This document shows, one piece after another, positions 23,759-32,737 of a stretch of 64,000 bases of DNA. The DNA comes from Streptomyces actinomycinicus (lineage in GTDB: Bacteria; Actinomycetota; Actinomycetes; Streptomycetales; Streptomycetaceae), in NCBI RefSeq assembly GCF_016741775.1, contig NZ_JAERRK010000023.1, positions 62,001 to 126,000 of the forward strand, written 5' to 3'. How positions within the stretch are numbered: position 1 is the stretch's first letter; every line of letters begins with the position of its first letter. Position numbers and translations under genes: made by a program. A model generated the notes under the pieces. It was not told the origin of the DNA, ran no database searches, and worked only from the letters and a program-made list of their open reading frames with translations.

Positions 23759-25857
23759 CGGCCGTCCCCCTCGGCGTCCGGGAAGGTCCGCCCGACGACC
23801 TTGAGCAGGCCGGTGGCCTTCACCCGGGTCTCCTCGAATTCCGCGGCCGGCTCCGACAGGGCGATCACGGCGCCGCCGACGCCGAACTCCACCTCCTCGT
23901 CGCCCGCAACGAGGGTGCGGATGACGATGCTGAGGTCCGCCGCGCCCGACAGCGAGAAGTAGCCCAGGGCGCCCGAGTAGAGGCCGCGCGGACCGTTCTC
24001 GAGCCGGTCGATGATCTGCATGGTGCGGATCTTGGGCGCGCCCGTCATCGATCCGCCGGGGAAGCAGGCCCGTACCGCTCCGACGGCGGTGACGCCGGAC
24101 CGCAGCCGCGCGCTGACGGTGCTCACCAGCTGGTGGACGGTGGCGTAGGTCTCGACGTCGAAGAGGGGGGCGGTGCGTACGGATCCCGGCTCCGCGCAGC
24201 TGCCGAGGTCGTTCCGCACGAGATCGACGATCATCAGGTTCTCGGCGCGGTCCTTGGCACTGCCCGCGAGTTCCCTCCGCAGGGCCTCGTCGCGCTCCGG
24301 GGTGGCGCCCCGGGGCCGGGTCCCCTTGATCGGCCTGGACTCGGCGGTGCCGTCGGAGGTGACGTGCAGGAACCGTTCCGGGGAGGAGCTGAGCACCGCC
24401 GTGGAGCCCCAGCGGAGGAACGCCCCGTAGGGGGCGGGGCTGTGGGCGCGCAGCTGCCGGTACGCAGGCCACGGCTCCAGGCGCCCGGCGACGCGGGCCG
24501 TATTGGTGAGGCACACCTCGTAGGTCTCTCCGGCCTCGATCTCCTTCTGGCACAGGCTGATGAGTTCGAGGTACCGGCTGCGGTCGTGACGCAGGGTCAG
24601 CGGGCCGAGACCGGCCGGCGGGAGGCCCGCGGGCGGCTCCACCGTGAGGAGGGCGTCGGCGGTGAGGAACTGCTCGGTGTCGTCGAGCCACCGGTGCGCG
24701 GCTTCCTCCCGTCCGGTCTCGGCGAGGGCGAGGAGGTGGAAGAGGCCGGTTTCGTGGTCGTGGGCGACGATCCGGTCGGCGAAGATCATGACGGCGTCGG
24801 GGCGGGCGGAGCGGTGGACGAGGTCGCCGCCGCATTCGGCCTTCAGCTCGTACCCCAGGCAGCCCACCCACCCGGCGGCGAAGTCGAAGGGCAGCGGCGG
24901 CACCTGTGTGCGGTGCCGCGCCAGGTCCTCGTCCAGCCAGTCGAAGAACGGGCCGTCCACCACGTGGGTGCCGTCGGCGCCGGTGACGGTCACGGTGGCG
25001 GCCTCGACGTCCGCGGCGGCCACCCGGGCGAGCGGGCCCCGCGCGTCCCCCATGAACGAGAACCTGCCCGTCCCGGGTCCGGGGGCGCCGCTGTCGAGCC
25101 AGAACGCGTGGGTGGCGGCCGCGTACCGCCGGTCGAAGACGGTTTCGGGCGAGGCGCCGGAGGTCACGGTACGGGCGATCAGCCGGTGGGTGAAAGGCAC
25201 CTGCGGTGCCGGGGGCCGCTGCGCGAGGGACGGGGCGGGCTCCGCGGCGGCCGCCGCAGCGCTGTAGGTGGTACGGCCGTTCTGGCGCCGGGTGAGGTCC
25301 CGGAAGTTCCGCATCAGCAGGCGACCGTGTTCGGTGCAGACCGACTCGGGATGGAACTGCACTCCCCACAGGCACCGTTCGCGGTGTCGTATGCCCATGA
25401 CCACGCCCTCTTCGCACCAGGCCACCGCCTCCAGGTCCGCCGGCAGCTCACCGATGGCGAGGGAGTGGTAGCGGACGGCTGTGAACGGGGTGGGCAGCCC
25501 CTGGAACAGACCCTCCCCCGTATGGCTGACCAGGCTGGTGCGGCCGTGGCTGACCTCGGGGGCGGGTACGACGCTGCCGCCGAGGATCTGCGCGATGCCC
25601 TGGTGCCCCAGGCAGACGCCGAGGAGCGGGATGCGGGCCGAGGCCACGATCTCGGCGCAGATCCCGAAGTCCCCGGCGCGGCCCGGGTGGCCCGGCCCCG
25701 GCGAGAGGACGACGTTGTCGAACTCGTCCAGCAGCCCCCTGTGCCAGGCGGGATCATCGTTGCGCATGACGACCGGCTCGGTGCCGTTGACGACGGCGAG
25801 GTCGTGGAAGAGGTTGTAGGTGAAGGAGTCGTAGTTGTCGATGATCAGGGTTCTCAC
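23755..25857 (-). CDS. pabAB: Aminodeoxychorismate synthase, fused PabA-PabB
   Basis: The product has 700 residues. Residues 1-190 form the glutamine amidotransferase: LIIDNYDSFTYNL, Cys82 in GVCLGHQG, and His169 and Glu171 in QFHPES. Residues 230-700 form the chorismate-binding synthase: the PIKGT motif with its lysine marks aminodeoxychorismate synthase rather than anthranilate synthase (PIAGT), and FPGGSMTGAPKIRTMQIID is the family signature. It makes 4-amino-4-deoxychorismate from chorismate and glutamine. Fused PabAB is typical of antibiotic clusters that use 4-aminobenzoate, not of folate synthesis. It has a GTG start with GTGA overlap. The PabC-like lyase needed to finish PABA is probably the gene at 35134-35934. 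Confidence 0.93.
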   Translation of the reverse strand: MRTLIIDNYDSFTYNLFHDLAVVNGTEPVVMRNDDPAWHRGLLDEFDNVVLSPGPGHPGRAGDFGICAEIVASARIPLLGVCLGHQGIAQILGGSVVPAPEVSHGRTSLVSHTGEGLFQGLPTPFTAVRYHSLAIGELPADLEAVAWCEEGVVMGIRHRERCLWGVQFHPESVCTEHGRLLMRNFRDLTRRQNGRTTYSAAAAAAEPAPSLAQRPPAPQVPFTHRLIARTVTSGASPETVFDRRYAAATHAFWLDSGAPGPGTGRFSFMGDARGPLARVAAADVEAATVTVTGADGTHVVDGPFFDWLDEDLARHRTQVPPLPFDFAAGWVGCLGYELKAECGGDLVHRSARPDAVMIFADRIVAHDHETGLFHLLALAETGREEAAHRWLDDTEQFLTADALLTVEPPAGLPPAGLGPLTLRHDRSRYLELISLCQKEIEAGETYEVCLTNTARVAGRLEPWPAYRQLRAHSPAPYGAFLRWGSTAVLSSSPERFLHVTSDGTAESRPIKGTRPRGATPERDEALRRELAGSAKDRAENLMIVDLVRNDLGSCAEPGSVRTAPLFDVETYATVHQLVSTVSARLRSGVTAVGAVRACFPGGSMTGAPKIRTMQIIDRLENGPRGLYSGALGYFSLSGAADLSIVIRTLVAGDEEVEFGVGGAVIALSEPAAEFEETRVKATGLLKVVGRTFPDAEGDGR

Positions 25858-27257
25858 AGCTGTCCTCGCTCGTGCAGCAGGGCGCGGTTGCGCAGGATCT
25901 TGCCGTTCGCGTTCCTGGGCAGGGACGCCACGGTGAAGTAGCGCTTGGGGATCTTGAACGCGGCCAGGTGCTCGCGGCACCAGCGGGCCAGTTCCTCGGG
26001 CCGGGCCGGCCCGGCGGTGTACGCCTCCACCGTGTCGCCGAACACCACGACGGCTTCCTCGACTCCGGGGCAGGCGCGCAGCACCCCTTCGACCTCGGTG
26101 AGGTCGATCTTCATCCCGCCGACGGTCACCAGCGAGTCCGCCCGGCCCAGCACGCGCAGCTCTCCGCTGGGCGGGTCCAGTTCGCCCCGGTCGAAGGTGC
26201 GCAGCCATCCGCCGGCGTAGCGCGCGGTGCCGTCGTCCTGGAGGTACGGGGAGTGGTCCAGGGCGACTTCGATCCCGCCGCCGCGCACCCGTACCGGCAG
26301 GCCCGTGGTGCGCCCCACGCCGGGCGGCGGGCACGCGCCGTCGAGCCTCGCCGTGATGACGCCGGTCTCGGTGGTGCCGTACACCGGGGAGACGGGCACC
26401 CCGTACCGGGCGGTGAAGCGCTCGTACACCGCGGCCGGAAGCGGTTCACCCGCCGACACGGCGAGCCTGAGCCGGCGCGGGCGCAGGGCGTCCGAGCGGC
26501 CCCGCGAGAGGAGGTCGAACTGGACGGGCACGCCCAGAACGGCGTCCGCGCCGTGGCCGGGGCCACTTCCCGCGAGGATGCGGGCGGCCTCGCCGATCCG
26601 CTGGGAGGTGGGGAGGAGCAGGTGGGTCCCGTGCTCCAGGCCGTGCAGGAAGCCCCCGACCAGGCCCATGGTGTGGATCAGCGAGTTGAGCAGCAGGATC
26701 CGCTCCCCCGCCCGGGGCATTCCGGCGAGCGCCCCGTACCTGGCCAGTTCGGCGGTGAGGTCCGCCGGGCGGCGGCCCACCACCTTGGGCGTTCCGGTGG
26801 AGCCCGAGCTGAACTGGACCAGACACACGTCCCGTTGCCAGGCCGGCCCGTCGGCCCCGGCAGCCCGGCCCTCCGGCCTGCGGGTGACCACGATCGGGCA
26901 GTCGGGGACGGGGCCGGTCGCCTGCCGCGCCGGCCCGTCGGGCCTGATCAGGTACTGGGGTGCGCACCGGGAGAGCAGACGGGCGGTCTCGGCCGGGGCG
27001 TTGCGGACGTCCAGGAGCTGGACCTGAGCACCGCACGACCACACGGCGAGGACCGTCGCCAGCAGGGTGACGCCGGGGGGCAGCATGACCGCTGCCGTGG
27101 ACCCCTCCCCCACGCCGTCACGGCTCAGCCCGGCCGCCAGGTTGTCCACGCGGGCGCGCAGTTCGCCCCGGGTGAAGGTGGTGCCCATGGTCGCCCACGG
27201 GTCGCCGTCCGCTCCCCTCGCCAGCAGGTGGGCTCCCCACCAGTCGGCGGATGCCAT
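25854..27257 (-). CDS. AMP-dependent acid ligase (ANL family)
   Basis: The product has 467 residues. ANL motifs are present: LVQFSSGSTGTPKVVGRR (A3, about 185-200), VYGTTETG (A5) and NANGKILRN with the catalytic lysine (A10). It would activate a carboxylic acid as an adenylate and pass it to the cluster ACP or to CoA. The substrate pocket cannot be read with confidence; 4-aminobenzoate is the natural guess given pabAB. The start is ATG 27257 with a GAGAGGA site 14 bp after the FAD gene. Confidence 0.85.
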   Translation of the reverse strand: MASADWWGAHLLARGADGDPWATMGTTFTRGELRARVDNLAAGLSRDGVGEGSTAAVMLPPGVTLLATVLAVWSCGAQVQLLDVRNAPAETARLLSRCAPQYLIRPDGPARQATGPVPDCPIVVTRRPEGRAAGADGPAWQRDVCLVQFSSGSTGTPKVVGRRPADLTAELARYGALAGMPRAGERILLLNSLIHTMGLVGGFLHGLEHGTHLLLPTSQRIGEAARILAGSGPGHGADAVLGVPVQFDLLSRGRSDALRPRRLRLAVSAGEPLPAAVYERFTARYGVPVSPVYGTTETGVITARLDGACPPPGVGRTTGLPVRVRGGGIEVALDHSPYLQDDGTARYAGGWLRTFDRGELDPPSGELRVLGRADSLVTVGGMKIDLTEVEGVLRACPGVEEAVVVFGDTVEAYTAGPARPEELARWCREHLAAFKIPKRYFTVASLPRNANGKILRNRALLHERGQL

Positions 27258-27271
27258 GTCCGGCGGTCCTC

Positions 27272-28780
27272 TCAGTCGGTGGCCGCGTACGCGGCGTAGT
27301 AGGCGCGCAGGGTGCGGGTGATGGCGGGCGAGTAGCGCGCCGCCGCCAGGATTTCGGGCGGGGGTGTGAAGGTGGGGTGGATCTCGTCGGCGAAGGCCCT
27401 GAATTCCAGGCGCAGGCTGTGCTCGATGGTGCGGGGCCAGTCCACGGGCAGGCGCCAGTCGTGTTCGTAGCCGGTGGCGAGCATGTGGGTGACCGCCGTC
27501 TCGACGGTGTCGCGCCGGGTCATGGGCTGTACGGGCGGCCGTACGGGGGTGAAGAGGGAGAGGTCGAGCTGTGGGGTCTCCCCGTGGAGGCGGCGGGCGA
27601 TCTCCTCGGCGAGCAGCGGCGACAGGTGCAGCCCGTCGCGGTAGGTGCCGGTGAGTAGCCACAGCCCGTCCGGGCCGGCCTCGCCGATGAGGGGGTAGCC
27701 GTCCAGGGAGACGGGCCGGTTGCCGACCTGGAGCCTGCGGACCGGGCTGCTCCACAGGTCGCGGTGGAGCTGCTTCACGGCGCAGTCGAGGAGGAACTGG
27801 GCGTCGCGGACAACGGGCTTGTCCACGGCCGTGGGGGAGATGATGTTGGTGGCCCCGACGTACACCTCCCCGGCCGAGCGGGGCACGAGGTGCAGACCGC
27901 AGGCGAAGGCCCGGTTGGGCGTCCGGATGACGCTGGACGGCCCCTGCCGGCCCGGTGCGTCGAGGAGGGCGGACACCCCGAATCCCGCGACGAGGCCGGG
28001 GGTGCGGCCGGCGAGCTGCGGGACGGTGTCGATCAGGTCCTGCGTCCTGGTTCCGGCGGCGAGGACCACGGTGTCCGCGTGCAGCGTGCTGCCGGAGGCG
28101 AGGGTGACGCCGGTGACCCGGTCGTTCCGCTGGAGGACCCGGGTGGCGAGTTCGCCGACGAGCGTCCCGCCCCGGTTGAGCAGAGCGCTCTCCAGCCGCC
28201 GCAGGAGCAGACCGGAGTCCACGGCGTGCTCGTCGGGCAGGTACATCGCGGCGAAGGGGCGGCCGGCGGCGTCCGGGGCGATCCACGGCACATCGGCCGG
28301 CTCGACGTCCTCGTACTTACGGTCGTACGAGGCGAGGGCCGTGCGGATGGCGGCGTAGTTGGCGCTGTCGATGCCCGGCACACCGATGGCGTTGAGCATG
28401 ACGAAGGTGCCGTCGGCCACGCGTATGCCGGCGCCGTCTTTGGCACCTTGCGGACCCGCCGCGTCGTCGGCCAGTTCGGCGAGCCAGGCCGGCCAGCGTC
28501 CGGCGGCCGTGACGGCCAGGTCGAGCTTGGCCCGGCCTCCGGAACTCGCGAGCAGGGTCGAGGTGACCTCGCCGAAGCAGCCCAGCATGGCGCCGGCGGC
28601 GGTGGAGGCCGCCCAGGGGCGGGCCGCCTCGCCCACGACGGCGACCCGTGAGCCGCGCCGGGTCAGGGTCAGGGCCAGGGAGAGGCCGAGCACCCCGTTG
28701 CCGACCACGATCACGTCATGGGTCGCGGCCGATCCGCCGCCGCCGTTCGCGGGCACGCCTGTGTTGTCCTCGTGAACCAT
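27272..28780 (-). CDS. FAD-dependent oxidoreductase of the D-amino-acid-oxidase/ThiO type
   Basis: The product has 502 residues. The N-terminal Rossmann motif is VIVVGNGVLGLSLALTLTRR. A DAO-type middle is visible, with LLLRRLESALLNRGGTLVGE, TVVLAAGTRTQDL, and the closing PVSLDGYPLIGEAGPDGLWL followed by LTGTYRDGLHLSPLLAEEI. This is the arrangement of glycine oxidase and related amine oxidases. It is about 130 residues longer than typical ThiO, with an extra C-terminal domain of unknown type. It should oxidise an amine or amino acid to an imine, perhaps the precursor acted on by the LLM enzyme or allantoicase. The start is ATG 28780 with a GGAAGAG site. Confidence 0.8.
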   Translation of the reverse strand: MVHEDNTGVPANGGGGSAATHDVIVVGNGVLGLSLALTLTRRGSRVAVVGEAARPWAASTAAGAMLGCFGEVTSTLLASSGGRAKLDLAVTAAGRWPAWLAELADDAAGPQGAKDGAGIRVADGTFVMLNAIGVPGIDSANYAAIRTALASYDRKYEDVEPADVPWIAPDAAGRPFAAMYLPDEHAVDSGLLLRRLESALLNRGGTLVGELATRVLQRNDRVTGVTLASGSTLHADTVVLAAGTRTQDLIDTVPQLAGRTPGLVAGFGVSALLDAPGRQGPSSVIRTPNRAFACGLHLVPRSAGEVYVGATNIISPTAVDKPVVRDAQFLLDCAVKQLHRDLWSSPVRRLQVGNRPVSLDGYPLIGEAGPDGLWLLTGTYRDGLHLSPLLAEEIARRLHGETPQLDLSLFTPVRPPVQPMTRRDTVETAVTHMLATGYEHDWRLPVDWPRTIEHSLRLEFRAFADEIHPTFTPPPEILAAARYSPAITRTLRAYYAAYAATD

Positions 28781-28827
28781 CTGGGTCTCTTCCGTCAGGG
28801 AGTGTGGGGTGCGCGGCAAGGCCGTGA

Positions 28828-30111
28828 TCAGTCGGCCGCGCGGGCGAGTCCGCGTACGGCGGGCACGGCGAGCAGTGCGGCGCACACGAGCAGGGCGACG
28901 CAGCCGCTGCCCAGCAGGAGGGCGTCACTGCCCAGCAGTGACGCGCCCGGGCCGGCCAGGGCCTGGCCCACGGGGAACATCGCCATGGAGCCGGCGACCT
29001 CGTAGGAGTGGATGCGGTTGAGGATGTCGGGGGGAATCTGGGTCTGGACGCTCGTCGCCCACATCACGCCCCAGAAGGCCCAGCCCGTCCCCGCGACGAG
29101 CACACAGCCGCAGACGGCCCACAGGGGCAGGTGGGTGCCGACCGCGACCGGGAACAGGGCGTAGCCGACGAGGGCCAGTGCCCCGGCACGCAAAGGCTTG
29201 CGCGGCCGTAGCCGCAGGGCGACGAGCCCGCCGAGGACGCCGCCCGCGCCGAGCGCGGAGTTGACGAGGCCGTAGGCCCCGGCGCCGTGTTCCGACACCA
29301 GGGAGGCCCCGGCGACGGGGGTGAGCGGCCCGAGGACTACGAGGGTGAGCAGCATCCACAGGGCGATGACCGACCACAGCCAGGTCCGCGCCGTGAACTC
29401 CCGCCAGCCCTCGGCGAGGTCCGCGCGGAACGAGGTACGGCCGGCGGCGGCCTTGCCCGGCTCCGCGTCGGCCGGGGGTGCCAGGCGGAGGGTGCCCAGG
29501 CAGAGCGCACTGACCGCGTAGGTGGCGGCGTGGACGCAGAACACGCCGGCCGGGCTCGACAGGCCGACCATGAGCCCGGCGACGGCCGGGCCGCCGAGAG
29601 TCATGAGCGCTTCGGCGGTGCGCAGCACGCCGTTGCCCTGCTGCACGTCGGCCGCGACGCGGGGCACGGTGCTGGCGACGCCGGGCTGGAACATGGCGGC
29701 GGCGGTGCCGTTGACGGCGCCGACGAGGCACAACTGCCAGAGCGTCACCTGGCCCGTCGCGTACATGACGGCCACGGCGGACTGGGTCGCGACCCTCACC
29801 AGGTCCGCACCGATCATCAGGGCACGGGCGTTGAAACGGTCCGCGAAGACGCCGCCGAAGATGACGAGCCCGCCGAAGAAGGCCATGAACGAGCCGACGG
29901 CGAGCCCGATGTCCCCGGGACCGAAACCCATCTGGATCATGCCGGCGACCTGGGCCACGGGAAGCATCGCGTCGCCCAGGGTGGCGACCGTGCGGGCCGT
30001 GAAGTAGAGCCGGAAATTGGGGTTCCAGAGGCCTGGGACCATTCTGTCCGGACCGCTGCGGGGGCTCAGTGTGCTCGTACCGCCGTCCGCTCCTCCCGCG
30101 GTCTCCGTCAT
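28828..30111 (-). CDS. MFS transporter, probable product exporter
   Basis: The product has 427 residues. A hydrophilic 30-residue head is followed by about 12 membrane helices, including LPVAQVAGMIQMGFGPGDIG and the loop GGVFADRFNARALMIGADLV, an MFS motif A variant (G-x-x-x-D-R). Layout and loops match the MFS3-like enterobactin or macrolide exporters. It overlaps the upstream LLM gene (ATGA), so it belongs to the cluster and probably exports the product or gives self-resistance. Confidence 0.85.
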   Translation of the reverse strand: MTETAGGADGGTSTLSPRSGPDRMVPGLWNPNFRLYFTARTVATLGDAMLPVAQVAGMIQMGFGPGDIGLAVGSFMAFFGGLVIFGGVFADRFNARALMIGADLVRVATQSAVAVMYATGQVTLWQLCLVGAVNGTAAAMFQPGVASTVPRVAADVQQGNGVLRTAEALMTLGGPAVAGLMVGLSSPAGVFCVHAATYAVSALCLGTLRLAPPADAEPGKAAAGRTSFRADLAEGWREFTARTWLWSVIALWMLLTLVVLGPLTPVAGASLVSEHGAGAYGLVNSALGAGGVLGGLVALRLRPRKPLRAGALALVGYALFPVAVGTHLPLWAVCGCVLVAGTGWAFWGVMWATSVQTQIPPDILNRIHSYEVAGSMAMFPVGQALAGPGASLLGSDALLLGSGCVALLVCAALLAVPAVRGLARAAD

Positions 30112-31202
30112 CGGGAGACCTCTGGGACGGTGGCGCTCGCGCGGACCAGTTCGGCGAGGGGGCCCAGCCCGTCCAGCACGGTCCGCTCGGGCAGGCCGAA
30201 GTCGATGAAGCAGGCGATCTCGTCCACGCCGATCGCGCGGAGCCGCTCCACCGTCGCGGCGGCCTTGGGCAGGGTGCCCAGCAGGCTGCCGTCGTCGTAG
30301 TACCGGTCGAAAGCGCGCCGCACCATGGTGTCCACGTGGCGTTCGGAGAGGCGGGCGGGGTCGACGGGGCGGGAAACCCCGAGCGTCTGCGAACCGAGCA
30401 GCAGCGTCAGCGAGCTGCGCAGGTACGCGCTCATGGGCTCCCGGACGAGTTCGCGCACCTGCGCGTCGTCGGTTCCGAGGAAAGTGTGCAGCATGACCAC
30501 GACGTGGCCGCGGGAGGCGTCCGAGCCGGGGCGCGCGGTGTACGCCGTCCGGTAGGCGGTGACGGAGCGCTCCAGGGCGTCGAGGTCCTGGCCCACCAGG
30601 TGGGTGAGGACGCCGGCTCCGGCGGATCCGGCCCTGGTGAAGGTGTCCGGGCCGCCCGAGCTGGTGATCCAGACGGGCAGTGCGTGCCGCACCGGGCGGG
30701 GGTGCACGCCGACCGGGCCGGTGGTGCCGTTGCCGTCCGGCCGGTCGAGGGTGCCGCCCCGCCAGAGGTGGCGGACCTGCTCGACGGTGCGCGCCAGCAC
30801 GTCGCGGCGGTCGGCGTACGCGTCTGGTCGCAGCGCGAAGTCCTGCGCGTGCCAGCCCGAGGCGAAGGCGATTCCGGCGCGGCCCCCGGACAGGTTGTCG
30901 ACCACGGCCCACTCCTCGGCGATCCGCAGGGGGTCGTGCAGGGGGCCCACGACGCTGCCGGCGCGGATGCCGACGCGGGAGGTGATGCTGGCGACGGCGG
31001 CTCCCGTGACGGCGGGGTTCGGGTACAGGCCGCCGAAGGGGCTGAAGTGCCGTTCGGGTGTCCAGACGGCGGTGAATCCGTTGCGGTCGGCGAAGCGGGC
31101 GCCCTCCAGCAGGAGGCCGTACGGGCGGGCTCCGAAGCCGTGCGCGGCCCCGGCGGGTTCCGGTGCCGGGCTGTTGCCGAAGTAGAAGAGGCTGAAATCC
31201 AC
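30108..31202 (-). CDS. LLM-class flavin monooxygenase, MupA/Atu5239 type
   Basis: The product has 364 residues. It begins MDFSLFYFGNSPAPEP and has the features of the MupA/Atu5239 subgroup of luciferase-like monooxygenases: ADRNGFTAVWTPERHFSPFG, RAGSVVGPLHDPLRIAEEWA, DNLSGGRAGIAFASGWHAQD, and PVWITSSGGPDTF. This subgroup is nearly always found in NRPS/PKS clusters and hydroxylates a carrier-bound intermediate with reduced FMN. It is the third gene of the minus-strand operon, 97 bp after the second allantoicase. The position hydroxylated (carbon or nitrogen) cannot be deduced. Confidence 0.88.
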   Translation of the reverse strand: MDFSLFYFGNSPAPEPAGAAHGFGARPYGLLLEGARFADRNGFTAVWTPERHFSPFGGLYPNPAVTGAAVASITSRVGIRAGSVVGPLHDPLRIAEEWAVVDNLSGGRAGIAFASGWHAQDFALRPDAYADRRDVLARTVEQVRHLWRGGTLDRPDGNGTTGPVGVHPRPVRHALPVWITSSGGPDTFTRAGSAGAGVLTHLVGQDLDALERSVTAYRTAYTARPGSDASRGHVVVMLHTFLGTDDAQVRELVREPMSAYLRSSLTLLLGSQTLGVSRPVDPARLSERHVDTMVRRAFDRYYDDGSLLGTLPKAAATVERLRAIGVDEIACFIDFGLPERTVLDGLGPLAELVRASATVPEVSR

Positions 31203-31299
31203 CTGGGTCCTTGTGAGTCGGCCGGGCGTGTTCGTGGTGCGGCGGCGGGCCGGGCGGTCCGGACGGTCCTGTCCGGCCCTTCCTCTGCCGGGCGCGGCG

Positions 31300-32433
31300 T
31301 CAGCTCCCGGCTGCCGTCCGGCGGTCGGCGAGCCGCTCGGCGGCCGGTTCGGTCAGGGCGCCGTGGACGCGCAGCCGGGCGAGGCCGCCGTCGGGGAAGA
31401 TGTCGAGGCGCACGTGGGTCGCCACCCGGGTGCCCACCTCGAACCGGTGCCGGGTGTCGGGCTGGAGGCGGGTCCGGGGCAGAACCTCGAACCAGGCGGA
31501 GGCGTCGGAGACGTCGGCTCCGGTGGAGGCGTCGAAACCGTGGAGCGCGGCCCAGCCGGCGGCGTTGCCCTTCAGGCAGGTCGTGTCGACCTCGACGGCG
31601 CGGATCTCGCCCTGCTCGGCGAGCCGGTAGCGGACCCAGTCGTTGTCCTTGTCGCGGCGCCGCCGGGTCTCCCAGCAGTCCCCGGTGTTCTGGGGCCGTC
31701 CGGGCATGATGAGGTTGGTGGGCGGCGAGTAGAAGAGGTCCGAGGCGTCCTCGACGACGGCCCCGTTCTCCAGGGCGACCAGGTCGAGGGAGCCGACGCG
31801 GTCGAACCAGGACACGTCCGGGACAACCTCGCCGTGCACCCGCAGCCGGGCGACCCCGCCGTCCGGGTGCTGGACGAGTCGTACGTGGGTGAAGACCTCC
31901 TCCGTCTCCACCGAGAAGGCGTTGGCGGCGTGCCCGCCGACGGGCGAGCGGGGCACGATCTCGACCCACCGCGTCCCGTCGGAGAGGAGTTCCTCGGCCG
32001 AGGCGGCGTAGGGTGCGCAAGTGGCCTGGACGCTGACCTCGTGCGGGTAGTTGCCGCGGAAGTGGGCGGTGTCGACGATGACTCCGCGGATGATGCCGGT
32101 GAGGCCGAGCCGTACCAGGGCCCAGTCGTGGTCGGTGTCGGTGGGGTGAGGCTCGGCGGTGCTGCGGCCTCGCCGGCGACGGGTCTCCCAGCCGTCCATG
32201 ACCTTGCCCTTGTGGTCGAAGGTGTCCCAGTCGAAGCGGGGCCCCTGCGGTACGACCAGGTTGTCGCCCTCGGCGAAGAGGTCGTCGTTCGTGGCGACGA
32301 CGCCGGCACCGAGCCGGCGGTCGGCCAGGTTGACGAAGCGCGTGAAGCCGACCTCCTTCTTGCGGTAGTCCGCGTAGGTGTCGCCGCCTTCGTAGGGCTG
32401 GGCGTCTCCGGTGAAGTCAGTGAGCTGTGGCAC
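31300..32433 (-). CDS. alc: Allantoicase (second copy)
   Basis: The product has 377 residues. Both jelly-roll repeats have their signatures: DHKGKVMDGWETRRRRG with VIVDTAHFRGNYP, and GDCWETRRRRDKDND with VEVDTTCLKGNAAGW. It lines up along its whole length with the first copy (e.g. ADRRLGAGVVATNDD versus ADRRLGAAVVAADDE), yet many positions differ, so the duplication is old. The GTG start has GAGAGGAATTCC. It overlaps the end of the ACP gene by 17 bases and is thus the second gene of the cluster operon. Tight coupling to a carrier protein is odd for purine catabolism and favours a biosynthetic role. Confidence 0.9.
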   Translation of the reverse strand: MPQLTDFTGDAQPYEGGDTYADYRKKEVGFTRFVNLADRRLGAGVVATNDDLFAEGDNLVVPQGPRFDWDTFDHKGKVMDGWETRRRRGRSTAEPHPTDTDHDWALVRLGLTGIIRGVIVDTAHFRGNYPHEVSVQATCAPYAASAEELLSDGTRWVEIVPRSPVGGHAANAFSVETEEVFTHVRLVQHPDGGVARLRVHGEVVPDVSWFDRVGSLDLVALENGAVVEDASDLFYSPPTNLIMPGRPQNTGDCWETRRRRDKDNDWVRYRLAEQGEIRAVEVDTTCLKGNAAGWAALHGFDASTGADVSDASAWFEVLPRTRLQPDTRHRFEVGTRVATHVRLDIFPDGGLARLRVHGALTEPAAERLADRRTAAGS

Positions 32434-32737
32434 GGAATTCCTCTCTCGGGGCTGCGGGGGCGGGCTCGGCCTCGGTCCCTGTCCGGTCGGGGTGGTGGGC
32501 GCGTATGTAGTCGTAGATCGCCTGGGGCGTGCTGAAGTTCTGCAGGTCCGCGTACTGCGGATCGATGACCAGGTCGTGCTTCTCCTCCAGGAGGTGCTGG
32601 AGCCACACCAGCGCGAAGGAGTCGACGACGATCGGCGTGTCCAGCCGGAACTCGGCCGACGCCTCGGCGTTCATGCTCTCGGCGACGGCTGCGAGGACGG
32701 TCTCGGGGGTCAGCGGGGACGCTGCGGCATCGGCCAC
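32417..32737 (-). CDS. Discrete acyl/peptidyl carrier protein, first gene of the operon
   Basis: The product has 106 residues, carrier-protein size. The phosphopantetheine serine is in PIVVDSFALVWLQHLLEE (S40; DSF in place of the common DSL). Helix I (LTPETVLAAVAESM) and helix III (NFSTPQAIYDYIRAHH) fit the fold. The GTG start lies eight bases after GGGAG. It would carry the growing chain between AMP ligase, ketosynthase and condensation protein. As the first gene of the operon it is read from the divergent control region shared with the LuxR-type regulator. Confidence 0.82.
   Translation of the reverse strand: MADAAASPLTPETVLAAVAESMNAEASAEFRLDTPIVVDSFALVWLQHLLEEKHDLVIDPQYADLQNFSTPQAIYDYIRAHHPDRTGTEAEPAPAAPREEFRATAH

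Noticed and set aside
24290..24350. Anthranilate synthase as the function of the chorismate enzyme
   Set aside because: The PIKGT motif has the lysine of aminodeoxychorismate synthase instead of the PIAGT of anthranilate synthase.
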